A stretch of 64,000 bases of DNA from Deltaproteobacteria bacterium (GTDB lineage: Bacteria; Desulfobacterota; Binatia; UBA1149; JAJCZL01), in NCBI GenBank assembly GCA_029262415.1, contig JAJCZL010000067.1:62001-126000 (forward strand), given 5' to 3'. Position numbers and translations under genes: made by a program. The notes beneath the pieces were generated by a model, which saw nothing but the letters and a program-made list of their open reading frames with translations, had not been told where the DNA came from and did not search any database. Numbering within the stretch: position 1 is the first letter of the stretch; each line of letters begins with the position of its first letter. Below are positions 25,298-34,421 of the stretch, in pieces.

Positions 25298-25690
25298 TCA
25301 GTCTTCGAGTGGGTCGAAGGCTTCGTGTTCGTCGTCAGCGAACATCACCCGTCCGGCCTCGAGCCAGCAACCCGCAGTGGTCCGCCAAGCCCCTTCCGGC
25401 ATCTTGTCGGCAACGGCTTCGGCGGGGATCAGCGCGAACTCGATATCGTCGACGGAGCCCTGCGGCTCATCGGGGTCGGGCTCGTGCTCGGCCAACAACC
25501 GTTCGATGATGCTCGCCGCAGCGGCCGTCGATGCGGCCGTAATCACGTAGGGCTGGTAGTAGCCAATCATCGGATCGAGCTCCTCTCCTTCGGACGTCCA
25601 TCCCTGCTCAGGCTCGTCCAGGATTACCCGCACCACGACGTTAAAGATGTAGAGGCCGCTGGAAAGCCGCAGGCTGGGTTTCAGTTCCAT
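25298..25690 (-). CDS. Hypothetical acidic soluble protein
   Basis: About 130 residues from an ATG at 25690 with AGGA upstream. Highly acidic, especially the C-terminus (DDEHEAFDPLED) and the middle (HEPDPDEPQGSVDDIE). No signal peptide or transmembrane helix. No family recognised. Convergent with the isomerase-like gene (stops 12 bp apart). Confidence 0.55.
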   Translation of the reverse strand: MELKPSLRLSSGLYIFNVVVRVILDEPEQGWTSEGEELDPMIGYYQPYVITAASTAAAASIIERLLAEHEPDPDEPQGSVDDIEFALIPAEAVADKMPEGAWRTTAGCWLEAGRVMFADDEHEAFDPLED

Positions 25691-25766
25691 CGCTGTCAAT
25701 CCTAGCAGGTGACCAGATGCTTAGGAGCCCCCCGCAAAACAAAAACTCAGTGCGTACAGCGGTCGG

Positions 25767-26849
25767 TCAAGTACGAAGCGGAACCACCGACATCGCCCAG
25801 GGACGGCTTCCAATCACGCGACCGAGCACCTCGTCGTAAGGAACGTGCCACGGCCAAACACCGAAGAGTTTTTTGCGGTCGGTTAACACGAGTTCTCCGG
25901 TCACTGAATCGATCCGGTATGCGCTCAAGTGGTTGGACTGCTGTCCCGCACACAACAGGAACCCGCCGCTCGCGTCCAACCCAACCGCGCGCACGTTCGG
26001 CTCGCAACTCCATCTGCCGAACCGCTTGGGCGCACCTGCTTCGTCGAGGCAAAAACCGACGATCGCTCCGCCGCCGCGGTCGCTCGCGTACAGCGATTTG
26101 CCATCGGCAGCCAGTATCAACCGTGCCGCAGCAGTCTCGCCGGAATCACCGCCTGAGCGCAGACCGACAGTCCGAATATGGCGCAGCGCGAAGGTCTCGG
26201 AGTCATACCAGTGGGCAGTCACGTGACCGCCCTGTTCACCGAGAACGTAGAGAACCGGCAAGTCCGGGTGATAGGCCAGGTCGCGCGGGCCGCTAGCCGG
26301 TGGAACACCGGGCAATACCGACGCCTCAGGGGTAAGCCGCCCGTTCGCCGCATCGAACGAGAACGCGTGGAGCGAATCCGCAGGGCAAGTGTGCGGCACC
26401 ACAAGTCGTGCCCCTCCCGGCGCGAAGACAGCATCGTGCGCATGAGGCTCGGTCTCGCGCAGCTCGGTGGGCGCAGCGCCGAGTGAACCGTCATCCTCGA
26501 TCCGATGAACCGTGACACATCCGCTTACGTACCACGGTGCGACTAGATAGTTCCCCGAGGGATCAATCGTCAGCGTGGCCGGTTCGATGCCGGGCACTGA
26601 GACGCTGCCGAGGCGCTCGAAGCCGACCCGGCCGTGTTCAAAAGAATAGCTCAGCGAGACCAGGCGACCCTGCCCTTGCCGGTTGCCGGCAGCGTACAAA
26701 ACCCGATTGTGGGTGCCCGCGACAAGCGCCCTTGGCGAGAACTCGAGCGGGACCATGCCGGCTTGCGACAACCGGCCGCATTCATTGTCGAGCACGGCGG
26801 CTGCGATACGCCGCGAACCGGCAAGTGCGACAAAGACCAAACTCTGCAT
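25767..26849 (-). CDS. Lactonase-family seven-bladed beta-propeller protein
   Basis: 360 residues, the usual length for the YbhE/Pgl-type 6-phosphogluconolactonase family. Repeated blade motifs include TIDPSGNYLVAPWYVSG, DAVFAPGGARLVVPHTC, DLAYHPDLPVLYVLGEQGG, LILAADGKSLYASDRGGG and VGLDASGGFLLCAGQQSNH, each resembling the blade pattern of Lactonase PF10282. It may hydrolyse 6-phosphogluconolactone or another lactone, or act as a non-enzymatic propeller; no Entner-Doudoroff or pentose-phosphate gene is adjacent. Monocistronic. Confidence 0.82.
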   Translation of the reverse strand: MQSLVFVALAGSRRIAAAVLDNECGRLSQAGMVPLEFSPRALVAGTHNRVLYAAGNRQGQGRLVSLSYSFEHGRVGFERLGSVSVPGIEPATLTIDPSGNYLVAPWYVSGCVTVHRIEDDGSLGAAPTELRETEPHAHDAVFAPGGARLVVPHTCPADSLHAFSFDAANGRLTPEASVLPGVPPASGPRDLAYHPDLPVLYVLGEQGGHVTAHWYDSETFALRHIRTVGLRSGGDSGETAAARLILAADGKSLYASDRGGGAIVGFCLDEAGAPKRFGRWSCEPNVRAVGLDASGGFLLCAGQQSNHLSAYRIDSVTGELVLTDRKKLFGVWPWHVPYDEVLGRVIGSRPWAMSVVPLRT

Positions 26850-26916
26850 TGAAGTTTCAGGCCGTTATATGCCGCGTCGTTCGCAACGATAGATGCCTGC
26901 GCAAGCGACGCGTCAC

Positions 26917-26957
26917 AAAAAAAGAGCCGGGCGCCTACCATATAGGACACCCGGCTC
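26917..26957 (-). terminator. Rho-independent terminator of the RRM gene
   Basis: On the minus strand GAGCCGGG pairs with CCCGGCTC (arms at 26950-26957 and 26924-26931 in plus coordinates) and is followed by seven Ts (26923-26917). It lies about 45 bp after the RRM stop. The plus strand also has a short T-run (GATTTTG) after the same hairpin. Confidence 0.85.
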
Positions 26958-27001
26958 GATTTTGTCCAATCGTAGGCGACGCAAGCGCCGCCCTCAGGAA
27001 C

Positions 27002-27304
27002 CTACCAGCGACCGCCGCCGCCACCGCCGCCGCGACCGCCGCCGCCGCCACCGCGGTTCTCGCGGGGCTTGGCTTCATTCACCTTGAGACTACGGCCGCC
27101 CATATCCGAACCGTCGAGTGCGCCAATCGCCTTATCGGCGTCTCCGTCTGCCATCTCAACGAAACCGAAACCACGCGACTGACCCGTGTCACGATCGGTG
27201 ATGATCGCGACAGAGTGCACCTCGCCGTGCTGACCGAAGTGGTCACGAACCGAGTCTTCGGTTGCGGTGAACGGAAGGTTCCCTACATAAATCTTCTTCG
27301 ACAT
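27002..27304 (-). CDS. Cold-shock-type RNA-binding protein (single RRM, Gly-rich tail)
   Basis: 100 residues from an ATG at 27304 with GGAGAG upstream. One RNA-recognition motif: RNP2 as IYVGNLPF (residues 5-12) and RNP1 as RGFGFVEM (about 45-52), then a glycine/arginine-rich tail (RGGGGGGG). This is the Rbp type found in cyanobacteria, proteobacteria and others, binding single-stranded RNA and often cold-induced. Followed by a strong terminator, so probably monocistronic. The CCG/GCC repeat in the DNA near 27005-27055 merely encodes the Gly tail. Confidence 0.92.
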   Translation of the reverse strand: MSKKIYVGNLPFTATEDSVRDHFGQHGEVHSVAIITDRDTGQSRGFGFVEMADGDADKAIGALDGSDMGGRSLKVNEAKPRENRGGGGGGRGGGGGGGRW

Positions 27305-27629
27305 AACTCTCCTACTGACGATGCCTAACCAACCGGTGGCCTCGTACTTTCCATTTATCACTAAAATTCCCGGTCTCCCGGGGGCTACACGCAGATTAGG
27401 CTATGCTTCTGCTGGAGCGGGGCTGATGGCAGGTCCACGGAAAGGGAAATTGAGGTATCTCTTGGCGGGCACGGTCACAGCCGCGACCCCGGAGGGCCGC
27501 GCCTAGCTACACTTGCATCACATCCGGCTCGCTATTGCGAACCCTTTTTTCGAAAAAACGGAAAAAGGGGGCCAATCGCCTTCCGGCCAACACACTTTGG
27601 TCCCAGAGTGACAATGCGAACAATTATCA
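27305..27629. other. Intergenic region with an AT-rich palindrome
   Basis: 325 bp upstream of the RRM gene and downstream of the SDR gene, both on the minus strand. It should hold the RRM promoter and 5' leader. The only structure I see is at 27542-27569: CCCTTTTT and AAAAAGGG flank a perfect 14-bp palindrome TTTTTTCGAAAAAA. It could end the SDR transcript. Short frames here lack ribosome sites. Confidence 0.45.
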
Positions 27630-28598
27630 CTAGGCCGCGTGTTCGAACGGGGTTTCTTGAGGCTGCAGACCGCTGAACTCGACGCTTGCCTGCCAAAGTT
27701 GGGCGGCCAACTCGGTATCGTAGGAGTCCGCAGAGGACCGTGCGAGCCTCCAGCGTGTGTGCGACGGATAGTAGTTGCCCGATACTGTTTTGAGTTCAGG
27801 GTTGAGCACCACCCGCGCCAGCGCGGCACCGGATTTCCGCGTCGTGCTGATCCCAGGAACAAAACGTGTAAGCGCACCGGCTACCGCAGGAAGCGCTTTC
27901 TCCCAGATTGCGCGCAGCACCGGCGGATACTCGCGCGCCAAACCCGAGCCGGGAACCAAACCAGGCTCGAAGCCATTGACGCTTATCGGTTTGTCGACCG
28001 TGGCAAGTCCGGCTGCCTCGATGCGTCGTGCGAGTTCATAGGCAAACCAAAGATTGCAGAGCTTGCTATTCACGTAGGCAAGCCTGTCGTTGTAACGAGA
28101 GGAATCGGGCGCGCCGGTGCGAGCCAGTGTTTCGAAATCGCTCCAGGAAGGATTCGGCATGCCGGTGCGAAGTGCAGGGTCGTGCACGCCGGAGGCAACA
28201 ACCACGACGCGTGCGGGCGCACGTGCCGCAAGCCGTGAGAGCATCAGATTCGTTAGAAGAAAGTGCCCAAGATGGTTGACGGCAAACGAAAGCTCAAAAC
28301 CGTCGGTCGACTTCTTCGGCCCACCGCTCACCTGCAAACCCGCGTTGCAGACCAGCGTATCGATCGCGAGATCACGCCGTTCGATCTCTCCGGCAAACGC
28401 CCGAACGTTGGCGAGCGAACCGAGGTCCAAGCCCATCTCGGTCACGGTACCTTCGCCGTGGGCCGCGTTGAGCTCGGCCGCAAGCGCCATCGATGCATCG
28501 CGGTTACGCGCAGCGATGAGAACTTTCTTACCGCGCGCGGCCAGCGCGCGGACACATTCAAGTCCGATTCCGGAGTTGCCACCTGTTACGAGGATCAT
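27630..28598 (-). CDS. Short-chain dehydrogenase/reductase, retinol dehydrogenase/POR-like
   Basis: 322 residues. Rossmann fold starts at once: VTGGNSGIG (4-12) binds NAD(P), CNAG and the AVNHLGHFLL block match extended RDH/protochlorophyllide-reductase-like SDRs, and the active-site pair is in LAYVNSKL (YxxxK). The substrate is not evident. No neighbouring pathway genes. The next genes upstream on the same strand are the RidA and riboflavin synthase cluster, about 110 bp away. Confidence 0.88.
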   Translation of the reverse strand: MILVTGGNSGIGLECVRALAARGKKVLIAARNRDASMALAAELNAAHGEGTVTEMGLDLGSLANVRAFAGEIERRDLAIDTLVCNAGLQVSGGPKKSTDGFELSFAVNHLGHFLLTNLMLSRLAARAPARVVVVASGVHDPALRTGMPNPSWSDFETLARTGAPDSSRYNDRLAYVNSKLCNLWFAYELARRIEAAGLATVDKPISVNGFEPGLVPGSGLAREYPPVLRAIWEKALPAVAGALTRFVPGISTTRKSGAALARVVLNPELKTVSGNYYPSHTRWRLARSSADSYDTELAAQLWQASVEFSGLQPQETPFEHAA

Positions 28599-28710
28599 CT
28601 TCGCCTCTGAGGCCGTCTCGCCGACCCAGTCCTATTGCAACGCCCGCATAGTGTCTACGGCCGAACCTTGGTCTTTGGTCACAGCTCCCGGCGGGTCACC
28701 CTTCGGATAC

Positions 28711-29106
28711 TTAGACAATCGCTTCCGCTTCGATCTCGACGAGCCAATCGGGATCGATCAATCTCGCGACGCCGACCATCGTTGCAACCGGCCGGGCGTG
28801 CTTAAACACCGCGCCGTGAGCACGTCCGACAGCTTCCCAGTCTTGCTCAATGCGGGTCAAAAACATGCGCGTCCGGACCACGTCGTCCACCGATGCGCCG
28901 AGCTCCGTTAACGCACGCCCGATGATCTCAAAACAACGCAGGCTTTGCGCCTCAGCATCGCCGGGAGCAACCGTTCTGCCGTCCTCGCCAATCGGCGCGG
29001 TGCCGGCCACGTGAACCACATTTCGAGTTCGTAGGGCACGGCAAAAACCGAATCGTTCTTCGAAAGGGCTTCCGCTGGTGACTCTCTGAATCGGTGATTT
29101 GCTCAT
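28711..29106 (-). CDS. RidA family protein
   Basis: 131 residues from the ATG at 29106, which overlaps the stop of a 47-codon frame as ATGA. RidA-like deaminases hydrolyse reactive enamine/imine intermediates. Recognisable blocks are VHVAGTAPIGEDG, AQSLRCFEIIGRALTELGASVDDVVRTRMFL and the C-terminal RLIDPDWLVEIEAEAIV. The usual ridA Arg105 equivalent is in doubt: the stretch before the C-terminal strand reads ATMVGVARL rather than the R-x-x-V-x-V of classical RidA, placing it with the RutC-like or Rid5-7 subgroups. Confidence 0.85.
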   Translation of the reverse strand: MSKSPIQRVTSGSPFEERFGFCRALRTRNVVHVAGTAPIGEDGRTVAPGDAEAQSLRCFEIIGRALTELGASVDDVVRTRMFLTRIEQDWEAVGRAHGAVFKHARPVATMVGVARLIDPDWLVEIEAEAIV

Positions 29107-29246
29107 ATGATTCGGCCGGACCCAGCACAACGCAGCCACAGAATCCCGATGCCGACAACAACCAGACTGACAATGAGGATCATCCAGACGGTGGCGCCTG
29201 CCAACCAAGTGCAAGCAGCAACCCCGACTATCGTCTCTTGCTTCAT
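29103..29246 (-). CDS. Small single-helix membrane protein
   Basis: A 47-codon frame from an ATG at 29246 (an in-frame GTG at 29264 would add six codons). It encodes a short polar start, then WLAGATVWMILIVSLVVV and GIGILWL as one long hydrophobic helix, then a basic end (LRCAGSGRII). Its stop overlaps the RidA start (ATGA), and it fills the gap after riboflavin synthase exactly. Coupling and the clean helix support a real gene; the ribosome site is weak and no family is known to me. Confidence 0.5.
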   Translation of the reverse strand: MKQETIVGVAACTWLAGATVWMILIVSLVVVGIGILWLRCAGSGRII

Positions 29247-29303
29247 ATCGAACTGCTCAAGCACCTGCGCGGAGGAGTCAATCGAAACTACTCGCCCGCC
29301 GCG

Positions 29304-29921
29304 TCAGGTTCCGCCCGCCAACCGCGCGGTCACCGCTGCGTCCACAAGCTTCGCGACGTACTTGCCCAGCGTGTCGTTCTCTAGATTCACACTCGCTCCG
29401 ACTGACTTGCGTCCAAGCGTAGTATTCTCAGCCGTATGACGGATCACCGCGACGTCGAAGGTGTCTTTGTCGCAGGCGAAGCAGGTGAGCGAGATTCCGT
29501 CGATCGCAATCGAGCCTTTCTCGACAAGCAAGCGCGCAATCTCGGGCGCAGCGGAGAAACGGTAAACCCAAGAGTCACCTTGCGGTTCGATCGCGACGAT
29601 CTTACCGGTCCCGTCGACATGCCCTGAGACAAAATGCCCACCGACGCGGTCGTTGGCGCGCATTGAGCGTTCCATGTTCAGGCCATCGCCCGCGGCACGT
29701 TCACCGAGAGTTGTGCGCTCGAGAGACTCTTTGGAGATCTCGACGTCGAAGGTCCGGCCTTCAGCAGAGACGACGGTCATGCAGGCACCGTCAAGCGCGA
29801 TCGATTCGCCGAGCTCGATATGGGACGCCTCGACACTACTTTCTATGGTGTAGCGCTCGCCGGTCTGAAGCGGCTGACGCACTTTTAGAAACGCTACTTC
29901 CTGGACAATACCGGTGAACAA
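29304..29921 (-). CDS. ribE: Riboflavin synthase, alpha subunit
   Basis: 205 residues, typical length. It converts two 6,7-dimethyl-8-ribityllumazines to riboflavin plus a pyrimidinedione. Two lumazine-binding repeats: the N-terminal one begins MFTGIVQEV and includes GESIALDGACMTVV; the second begins MRANDRVGGHFVSGHVDGTGKI and includes GSIAIDGISLTC. The C-terminal trimerisation helix is at LENDTLGKYVAKLVDA. It is not clustered with other rib genes here and no FMN riboswitch is visible upstream, where the zinc-ribbon gene ends 13 bp away. Confidence 0.94.
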   Translation of the reverse strand: MFTGIVQEVAFLKVRQPLQTGERYTIESSVEASHIELGESIALDGACMTVVSAEGRTFDVEISKESLERTTLGERAAGDGLNMERSMRANDRVGGHFVSGHVDGTGKIVAIEPQGDSWVYRFSAAPEIARLLVEKGSIAIDGISLTCFACDKDTFDVAVIRHTAENTTLGRKSVGASVNLENDTLGKYVAKLVDAAVTARLAGGT

Positions 29922-29934
29922 ACGGTCGCTCCCG

Positions 29935-30246
29935 TCAACTCTCGAGGAGCGACCGCACCCAGCGGCTCATCCAGCCCTCGCCGTCACGCGCGACTACTTT
30001 TTCGAGTTCGCCGGCATCCAGCCACAGGCCTTTGCACTTGCCGCATACGTCAACCTTGAGGCCCTGGTGATCGGTCTCATCGAGAGCCAAGCCGCAGCGC
30101 GGGCAAAGACCAAGCTGCGCCACAGGAGCGTTCTGGCCCCTAAGCTTTGCGAGCTTGTCCTTTTCTTGTTTGGCAAAGTACAGGTCTTCTTCGGCCTTCT
30201 CTTTCTTCTTCAGGGTGTCGCCAAAACGGTCTTTGTCAGTTGCCAT
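29935..30246 (-). CDS. Zinc-ribbon (TFIIB-type) small protein
   Basis: 103 residues. A charged coiled-coil-like start (KDRFGDTLKKKEKAEEDLYFAKQEKDKL) is followed by LCPRCGLALDE and VDVCGKCKGLWLDAGELEKVV. Together these two CxxC pairs and the WLDxGEL signature define the zf-TFIIB (PF13453) zinc ribbon. Function unknown; such proteins may bind nucleic acid or protein. Lies between the PGPGW-type membrane gene and ribE in one run. Confidence 0.82.
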   Translation of the reverse strand: MATDKDRFGDTLKKKEKAEEDLYFAKQEKDKLAKLRGQNAPVAQLGLCPRCGLALDETDHQGLKVDVCGKCKGLWLDAGELEKVVARDGEGWMSRWVRSLLES

Positions 30247-30249
30247 GAT

Positions 30250-30519
30250 CTAGCTTCCTTCCTTTACAGTCGTATCCGCACCGGCCCCGGTATCGGCCGA
30301 GTCCCCAGCCGCCGGCTCGTGGCGCTTCATCCCGGCTTTTCGCTTGGCCCAGTCAAGCAGGCCGCGCGCCCTCTTGCTTTCCGGCGACATGATGGTCAAT
30401 CCGGCTACAACGAATACCCAGCCTTGGAGAACAGGGACAAAACCGCCGACTACGCCGAAGATCACCAACAGAAAACCGCCGCCGAGACGGATGTAGCGAA
30501 CGATATGTCTTCGTACCAC
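30250..30519 (-). CDS. Small membrane protein, PGPGW-like
   Basis: 89 residues from a GTG at 30519 with GGGGAGG just upstream; an in-frame earlier start at 30555 is less likely. Two close hydrophobic segments ([21 protein letters not shown] and [12 protein letters not shown]) form a hairpin, followed by [13 protein letters not shown] and an acidic disordered tail. The pattern recalls the putative transmembrane PGPGW family. Three bases separate it from the zinc-ribbon gene. Confidence 0.65.
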   Translation of the reverse strand: MVRRHIVRYIRLGGGFLLVIFGVVGGFVPVLQGWVFVVAGLTIMSPESKRARGLLDWAKRKAGMKRHEPAAGDSADTGAGADTTVKEGS

Positions 30520-30724
30520 AGACCTCCCCAAGGAGCGTGCCACTATAGGCCGCACCCTCGCAACGCGTCAATTTCCCTTGCAGATCGGCAACTCGTACTT
30601 AAGTTCAACCGCGTCGGAAATAGGGCTACAGGGGCCGCGCCGCCGCAACTGCGGCAAGTGCCCCGTCCGAGGGTTTCTCGCCGGCCCTGATTCCGCCGGG
30701 TTCTCATACCAAGGAGCGTTAAAC

Positions 30725-33340
30725 GTGGACCAAAGCCTGACCGAGAAGTCCCGCGCCGCTGTCACTGAAGCACAGGGACAGGCGATCGACCGCCACAACC
30801 CTACCCTGGAGCCCGAACACCTCCTGCTCGCTCTCGTTGAGCAATCCGACGGGCTTGTTCCGAACATCATCCGCAAACTCGGCCGCGAGCCTTCGGCACT
30901 TCGCAGCAAGATCGACGAGGCGCTCTCTCGCCTGCCGGTCTCGACCAGCGGTAACGAAGAACTTCGCGCAGGGACGCGGTTCGCACGCACACTCCGCGAA
31001 GCCAATCGGGTGATGGAGAAATACGGCGACTCGTACGTGAGCGTCGAGCATCTGCTGATTGCCCTGCTGGCCGACAAAGGCGACGCCGGTCGGATCCTGG
31101 CTGACTTCGGCATCTCGGCCACCGGAGTCGAGCGTGCAGTACAAGAGATTCGCGGAGGACAGAAAGTGGATTCGGAGAATCCGGAAGCCGGTTACGAACC
31201 GCTAGAGAAGTACGGCCGTGATCTGACCGAGCTCGCCGCGCAGGGGAAGCTCGACCCCGTAATCGGACGCGACGAAGAGATTCGCCGCACCATTGAGGTG
31301 CTTTCTCGCCGCACCAAGAACAACCCCGTCTTGATCGGCGAGCCGGGTGTCGGCAAAACCGCCATCGCCGAAGGCCTCGCCACGCGCATCGTCAGTGGCG
31401 ACGTGCCCGAAGGACTCAAAGACCGACGCGTCGTTTCGTTGGACATGGGCGCACTTATCGCCGGTGCCAAGTTTCGCGGCGAATTCGAAGAACGGCTGAA
31501 AGCCGTTCTTAAAGTCGTGCAGGAAGCCGCAGGGCGCATCATCCTCTTTATCGACGAACTTCACACCGTTGTCGGTGCAGGTGCCTCGGAGGGCTCGATG
31601 GATGCGAGCAACCTACTCAAGCCGATGCTCGCGCGCGGCGAGCTGCACTGCATCGGCGCAACCACTCTGGCTGAGTACCGCAAGTACGTTGAGAAGGACG
31701 CAGCGCTGGAGCGCCGCTTTCAACCCGTGCGAGTCGACGAGCCGAGCGTGCCCGATACTGTTTCGATTTTGCGCGGCCTGAAAGAACGCTACGAGATCCA
31801 TCACGGGGTACGCATAAAGGACGCCGCACTGGTGACTGCTGCGGTGTTGTCTGACCGCTACATTTCCGATCGGTTTTTGCCGGACAAAGCCATCGATCTG
31901 GTTGATGAAGCAGCCGCACGACTGCGCACCGAGATGGACTCAAAGCCCGTCGAACTCGACGAAGTTGCACGCCGCCTGATGCAACTGGAGATCGAGCGCG
32001 AGGGTCTCAAGCGGGAAACTGACGACGCCTCAAAGAAACGCCTGGAGATTCTCCAGAAAGAACTCGCCGAGCTCAAAGAGAAACACGACGGACTACAGGC
32101 CCATTGGGAGGTCGAACGCGGCGAGATCGACAAGCTGCGGCATCTGAAGGAAGAAATCGACGAAGTGCGCGTAGAGATCGCCCAAGCCGAGCGCGCCTAC
32201 GACCTGAACAAGGCCGCCGAACTCAAGTACGGCAAGCTGGCCGCGCTCGAAAAGGACCTCGCCGCGGCGGAAGCGGTAGCAAGCGAGACCGGCAAAGGCC
32301 GCATGGTGCGCGAGGAAGTCTCCGAAGACGACATAGCAGAGGTCGTCGCGCGCTGGACCCACATACCGGTTACACGATTGCTGGAAGGTGAGGCTGAGAA
32401 ACTCGTGCACTTGGCAGATCACCTACACATGCGCGTTATCGGACAGGACGAAGCCGTCGAGGCGGTGAGCGATGCGATCCTGCGTTCGCGCTCAGGGTTG
32501 TCCGACCCGAACCGTCCAGTCGGCTCGTTCTTGTTCCTCGGCCCCACCGGTGTCGGCAAAACCGAACTCGCCAAAGCGCTGGCCGAGCAACTGTTCAACG
32601 ACGAGCACGCGCTTACCCGTATCGATATGAGCGAATACATGGAAAAACACTCCGTGTCTCGCCTGATCGGAGCGCCTCCCGGGTACATTGGCTACGAAGA
32701 AGGCGGACAACTCACTGAGGCCGTACGCCGCAAACCCTACTCAGTGGTGCTGCTTGACGAGATCGAGAAAGCACATCGCGACGTGTTTAACACACTGCTG
32801 CAGGTGCTCGACGACGGTCGGCTGACGGACGGACAAGGTCGTACGGTCGACTTTAAAAACACGGTGATCCTGTTGACCTCGAACATCGGCAGTCATGAGA
32901 TTCTCGCCTATCGCGAGGCGGGCGACGAAGGTGCCTACCAAATGATGAAGAACCAGGTGCTTGCCTTACTGCGCAACGAGTTCAGGCCCGAGTTCTTGAA
33001 TCGGTTGGATGAGACCGTCGTTTTCCACGGCCTCACCCGCGAGCAACTGCGCGTGATCACCAAGCATCAAGTCGCCCACCTGGATAAGCGGCTGGCAGAG
33101 CGCGGCATTCAACTCAAACTTACTGATGCTGCCTACGATCATCTAGCCACAGTCGGTTACGACCCGACCTACGGAGCACGCCCGCTCAAGCGCGCGATCC
33201 AGCGTGAACTGGAAACCGCGCTTGCCAAGAAATTGATCAGCGGTGAAATCACCGACGGCATGGACGTCGAAGTCGGTGTCATCGGCGAGGACGCCCAGGC
33301 CACACTGGTCTTCGCACCGAAGTTGCGCGCAGCGGCCTGA
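30725..33340 (+). CDS. clpB: ATP-dependent disaggregase ClpB
   Basis: 871 residues from a GTG with AAGGAG eight bases upstream. It disaggregates proteins with DnaK. Domains in order: N-terminal double Clp-N repeat (1-150), AAA-1 with Walker A GEPGVGKT (205-212) and Walker [16 protein letters not shown], the coiled-coil middle domain (about 410-530, [14 protein letters not shown]...), AAA-2 with Walker A GPTGVGKT (606-613), pore loop [17 protein letters not shown], and the C-terminal D2-small domain ending with arginine-rich [16 protein letters not shown]. The middle domain distinguishes it from ClpA. No CIRCE or sigma-32 promoter is evident in the 170 bp upstream. Confidence 0.97.
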   Translation: MDQSLTEKSRAAVTEAQGQAIDRHNPTLEPEHLLLALVEQSDGLVPNIIRKLGREPSALRSKIDEALSRLPVSTSGNEELRAGTRFARTLREANRVMEKYGDSYVSVEHLLIALLADKGDAGRILADFGISATGVERAVQEIRGGQKVDSENPEAGYEPLEKYGRDLTELAAQGKLDPVIGRDEEIRRTIEVLSRRTKNNPVLIGEPGVGKTAIAEGLATRIVSGDVPEGLKDRRVVSLDMGALIAGAKFRGEFEERLKAVLKVVQEAAGRIILFIDELHTVVGAGASEGSMDASNLLKPMLARGELHCIGATTLAEYRKYVEKDAALERRFQPVRVDEPSVPDTVSILRGLKERYEIHHGVRIKDAALVTAAVLSDRYISDRFLPDKAIDLVDEAAARLRTEMDSKPVELDEVARRLMQLEIEREGLKRETDDASKKRLEILQKELAELKEKHDGLQAHWEVERGEIDKLRHLKEEIDEVRVEIAQAERAYDLNKAAELKYGKLAALEKDLAAAEAVASETGKGRMVREEVSEDDIAEVVARWTHIPVTRLLEGEAEKLVHLADHLHMRVIGQDEAVEAVSDAILRSRSGLSDPNRPVGSFLFLGPTGVGKTELAKALAEQLFNDEHALTRIDMSEYMEKHSVSRLIGAPPGYIGYEEGGQLTEAVRRKPYSVVLLDEIEKAHRDVFNTLLQVLDDGRLTDGQGRTVDFKNTVILLTSNIGSHEILAYREAGDEGAYQMMKNQVLALLRNEFRPEFLNRLDETVVFHGLTREQLRVITKHQVAHLDKRLAERGIQLKLTDAAYDHLATVGYDPTYGARPLKRAIQRELETALAKKLISGEITDGMDVEVGVIGEDAQATLVFAPKLRAAA

Positions 33341-33436
33341 CCACCCAACCCGCATAGCAGAGCGCAGGCCGCAAACGCGCGGTCAACAAGCACAAAAACT
33401 ACTCCAGCGTGGACTAAGGGAGCGTAAGCTATAGCG

Positions 33437-34030
33437 ATGGGCGTGTTAGGCGGCAGCAACGATTCGACCAGCAAGTTCGGTGGGCTAATCGTGCCTTCCG
33501 TTTGGGCGGTCGCTTACCTTTGCACCAGTACGCTGGTGTTCGGCCTGACCTTCGGCGTGGTCTTTTCGCTGCATGGCGTCGAAGGCGCCGTCATCAGCCC
33601 GGCAGGTACAGATTTTCTCGACGGGTTGACGATGGCAGCGGCGGTCTATGGCTATGGGGTGTTCGTCTGGACCCTGATGACGATCATGACGCTACCGGTC
33701 ACACTGCTTCCAGTCGTCGCATGGGTCGCGCTTGCCAAGGGGTACGCGTGGATGGAAGCCGACCGCAAGCATGTTTTGTTCGGCACACTCGGGATGGCGA
33801 TCATCACGTTCATTACCAGGGAAGCCTACCTCGACTTCCCGTCATTCTGGCACAACCCGGTCAACGCACTGACGGGTCGCTGGGCGTCTGCAAGCTACGC
33901 GATCAGCGCGGTGGTCTCGGTCTGGGGTGGGCTCGCGCTGCCGCGGTTGTTCATGCCGGACCTCTCACCCGGAGTCTTTGGCCCCGACCAGCAAGACCAA
34001 GCGTTGCCGCTCAAAGCCGGGGCGTCTTAA
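33437..34030 (+). CDS. Hypothetical membrane protein
   Basis: 197 residues with about four or five hydrophobic segments (16-40, 57-77, 80-100, 112-130, 150-170). The polar tail is short (LSPGVFGPDQQDQALPLKAGAS). No family recognised. It starts 96 bp after clpB on the same strand and converges with the thioesterase gene (stops 6 bp apart). Confidence 0.6.
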   Translation: MGVLGGSNDSTSKFGGLIVPSVWAVAYLCTSTLVFGLTFGVVFSLHGVEGAVISPAGTDFLDGLTMAAAVYGYGVFVWTLMTIMTLPVTLLPVVAWVALAKGYAWMEADRKHVLFGTLGMAIITFITREAYLDFPSFWHNPVNALTGRWASASYAISAVVSVWGGLALPRLFMPDLSPGVFGPDQQDQALPLKAGAS

Positions 34031-34036
34031 GCAAGA

Positions 34037-34420
34037 CTATCCTTTCTCCAGTAACACGTAGGCCGAGCGCGCGATGGCAACGATTTTGTCGCCGTCACGA
34101 ACAGTTGCGCTGACCTCGCACCCGCGCCCCTCACGCCGGTCGACGTCGGCCCTGCACTCGAGAACTTCACCCTGGGCGGGCGCGGTAAACTCGATCGTCG
34201 CGTTGCGGGTTACCACCGCAGCATTTGCACCGCCTAACGTCTTAACCGCAGCGCCCATCGCCGCGTCCGCAAGCGTAAATATGGCTCCACCGTGAATCGT
34301 CCCGGATCGGTTCAGCAAGCGTGCATCAGTCGTCATCCGTAACACAGCCGACCCGCGATCGGTTTGCGCGATCTCGATTCCCAGCAGATCGCTGAACGGA
34401 CTTAGGACGATCTCGTCCAC
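34037..34420 (-). CDS. PaaI-type hotdog thioesterase
   Basis: 127 residues. The hotdog fold pattern is clear: SPFSDLLGIEI, then LLNRSGTIHGGAIFTLADAAMG, where HGGxxFTLAD is the PaaI signature loop and the Asp/Thr form the usual active-site set, and VVTRNATIEFTAPAQGEVLECRAD. It hydrolyses acyl-CoA or aryl-CoA thioesters. The start (ATG at 34420) is one base from the stop of the CDP-alcohol phosphatidyltransferase gene, so they are co-transcribed. Confidence 0.88.
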   Translation of the reverse strand: MDEIVLSPFSDLLGIEIAQTDRGSAVLRMTTDARLLNRSGTIHGGAIFTLADAAMGAAVKTLGGANAAVVTRNATIEFTAPAQGEVLECRADVDRREGRGCEVSATVRDGDKIVAIARSAYVLLEKG

Positions 34421-34421
34421 G

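Noticed and set aside
27005-27056. CCG/GCC repeat tract
   Set aside because: It encodes the glycine-rich tail of the RRM protein in frame.
27321-27506. 61-codon plus-strand frame in the RRM upstream region
   Set aside because: No ribosome site, no recognisable domain, and it overlaps the probable RRM promoter region.
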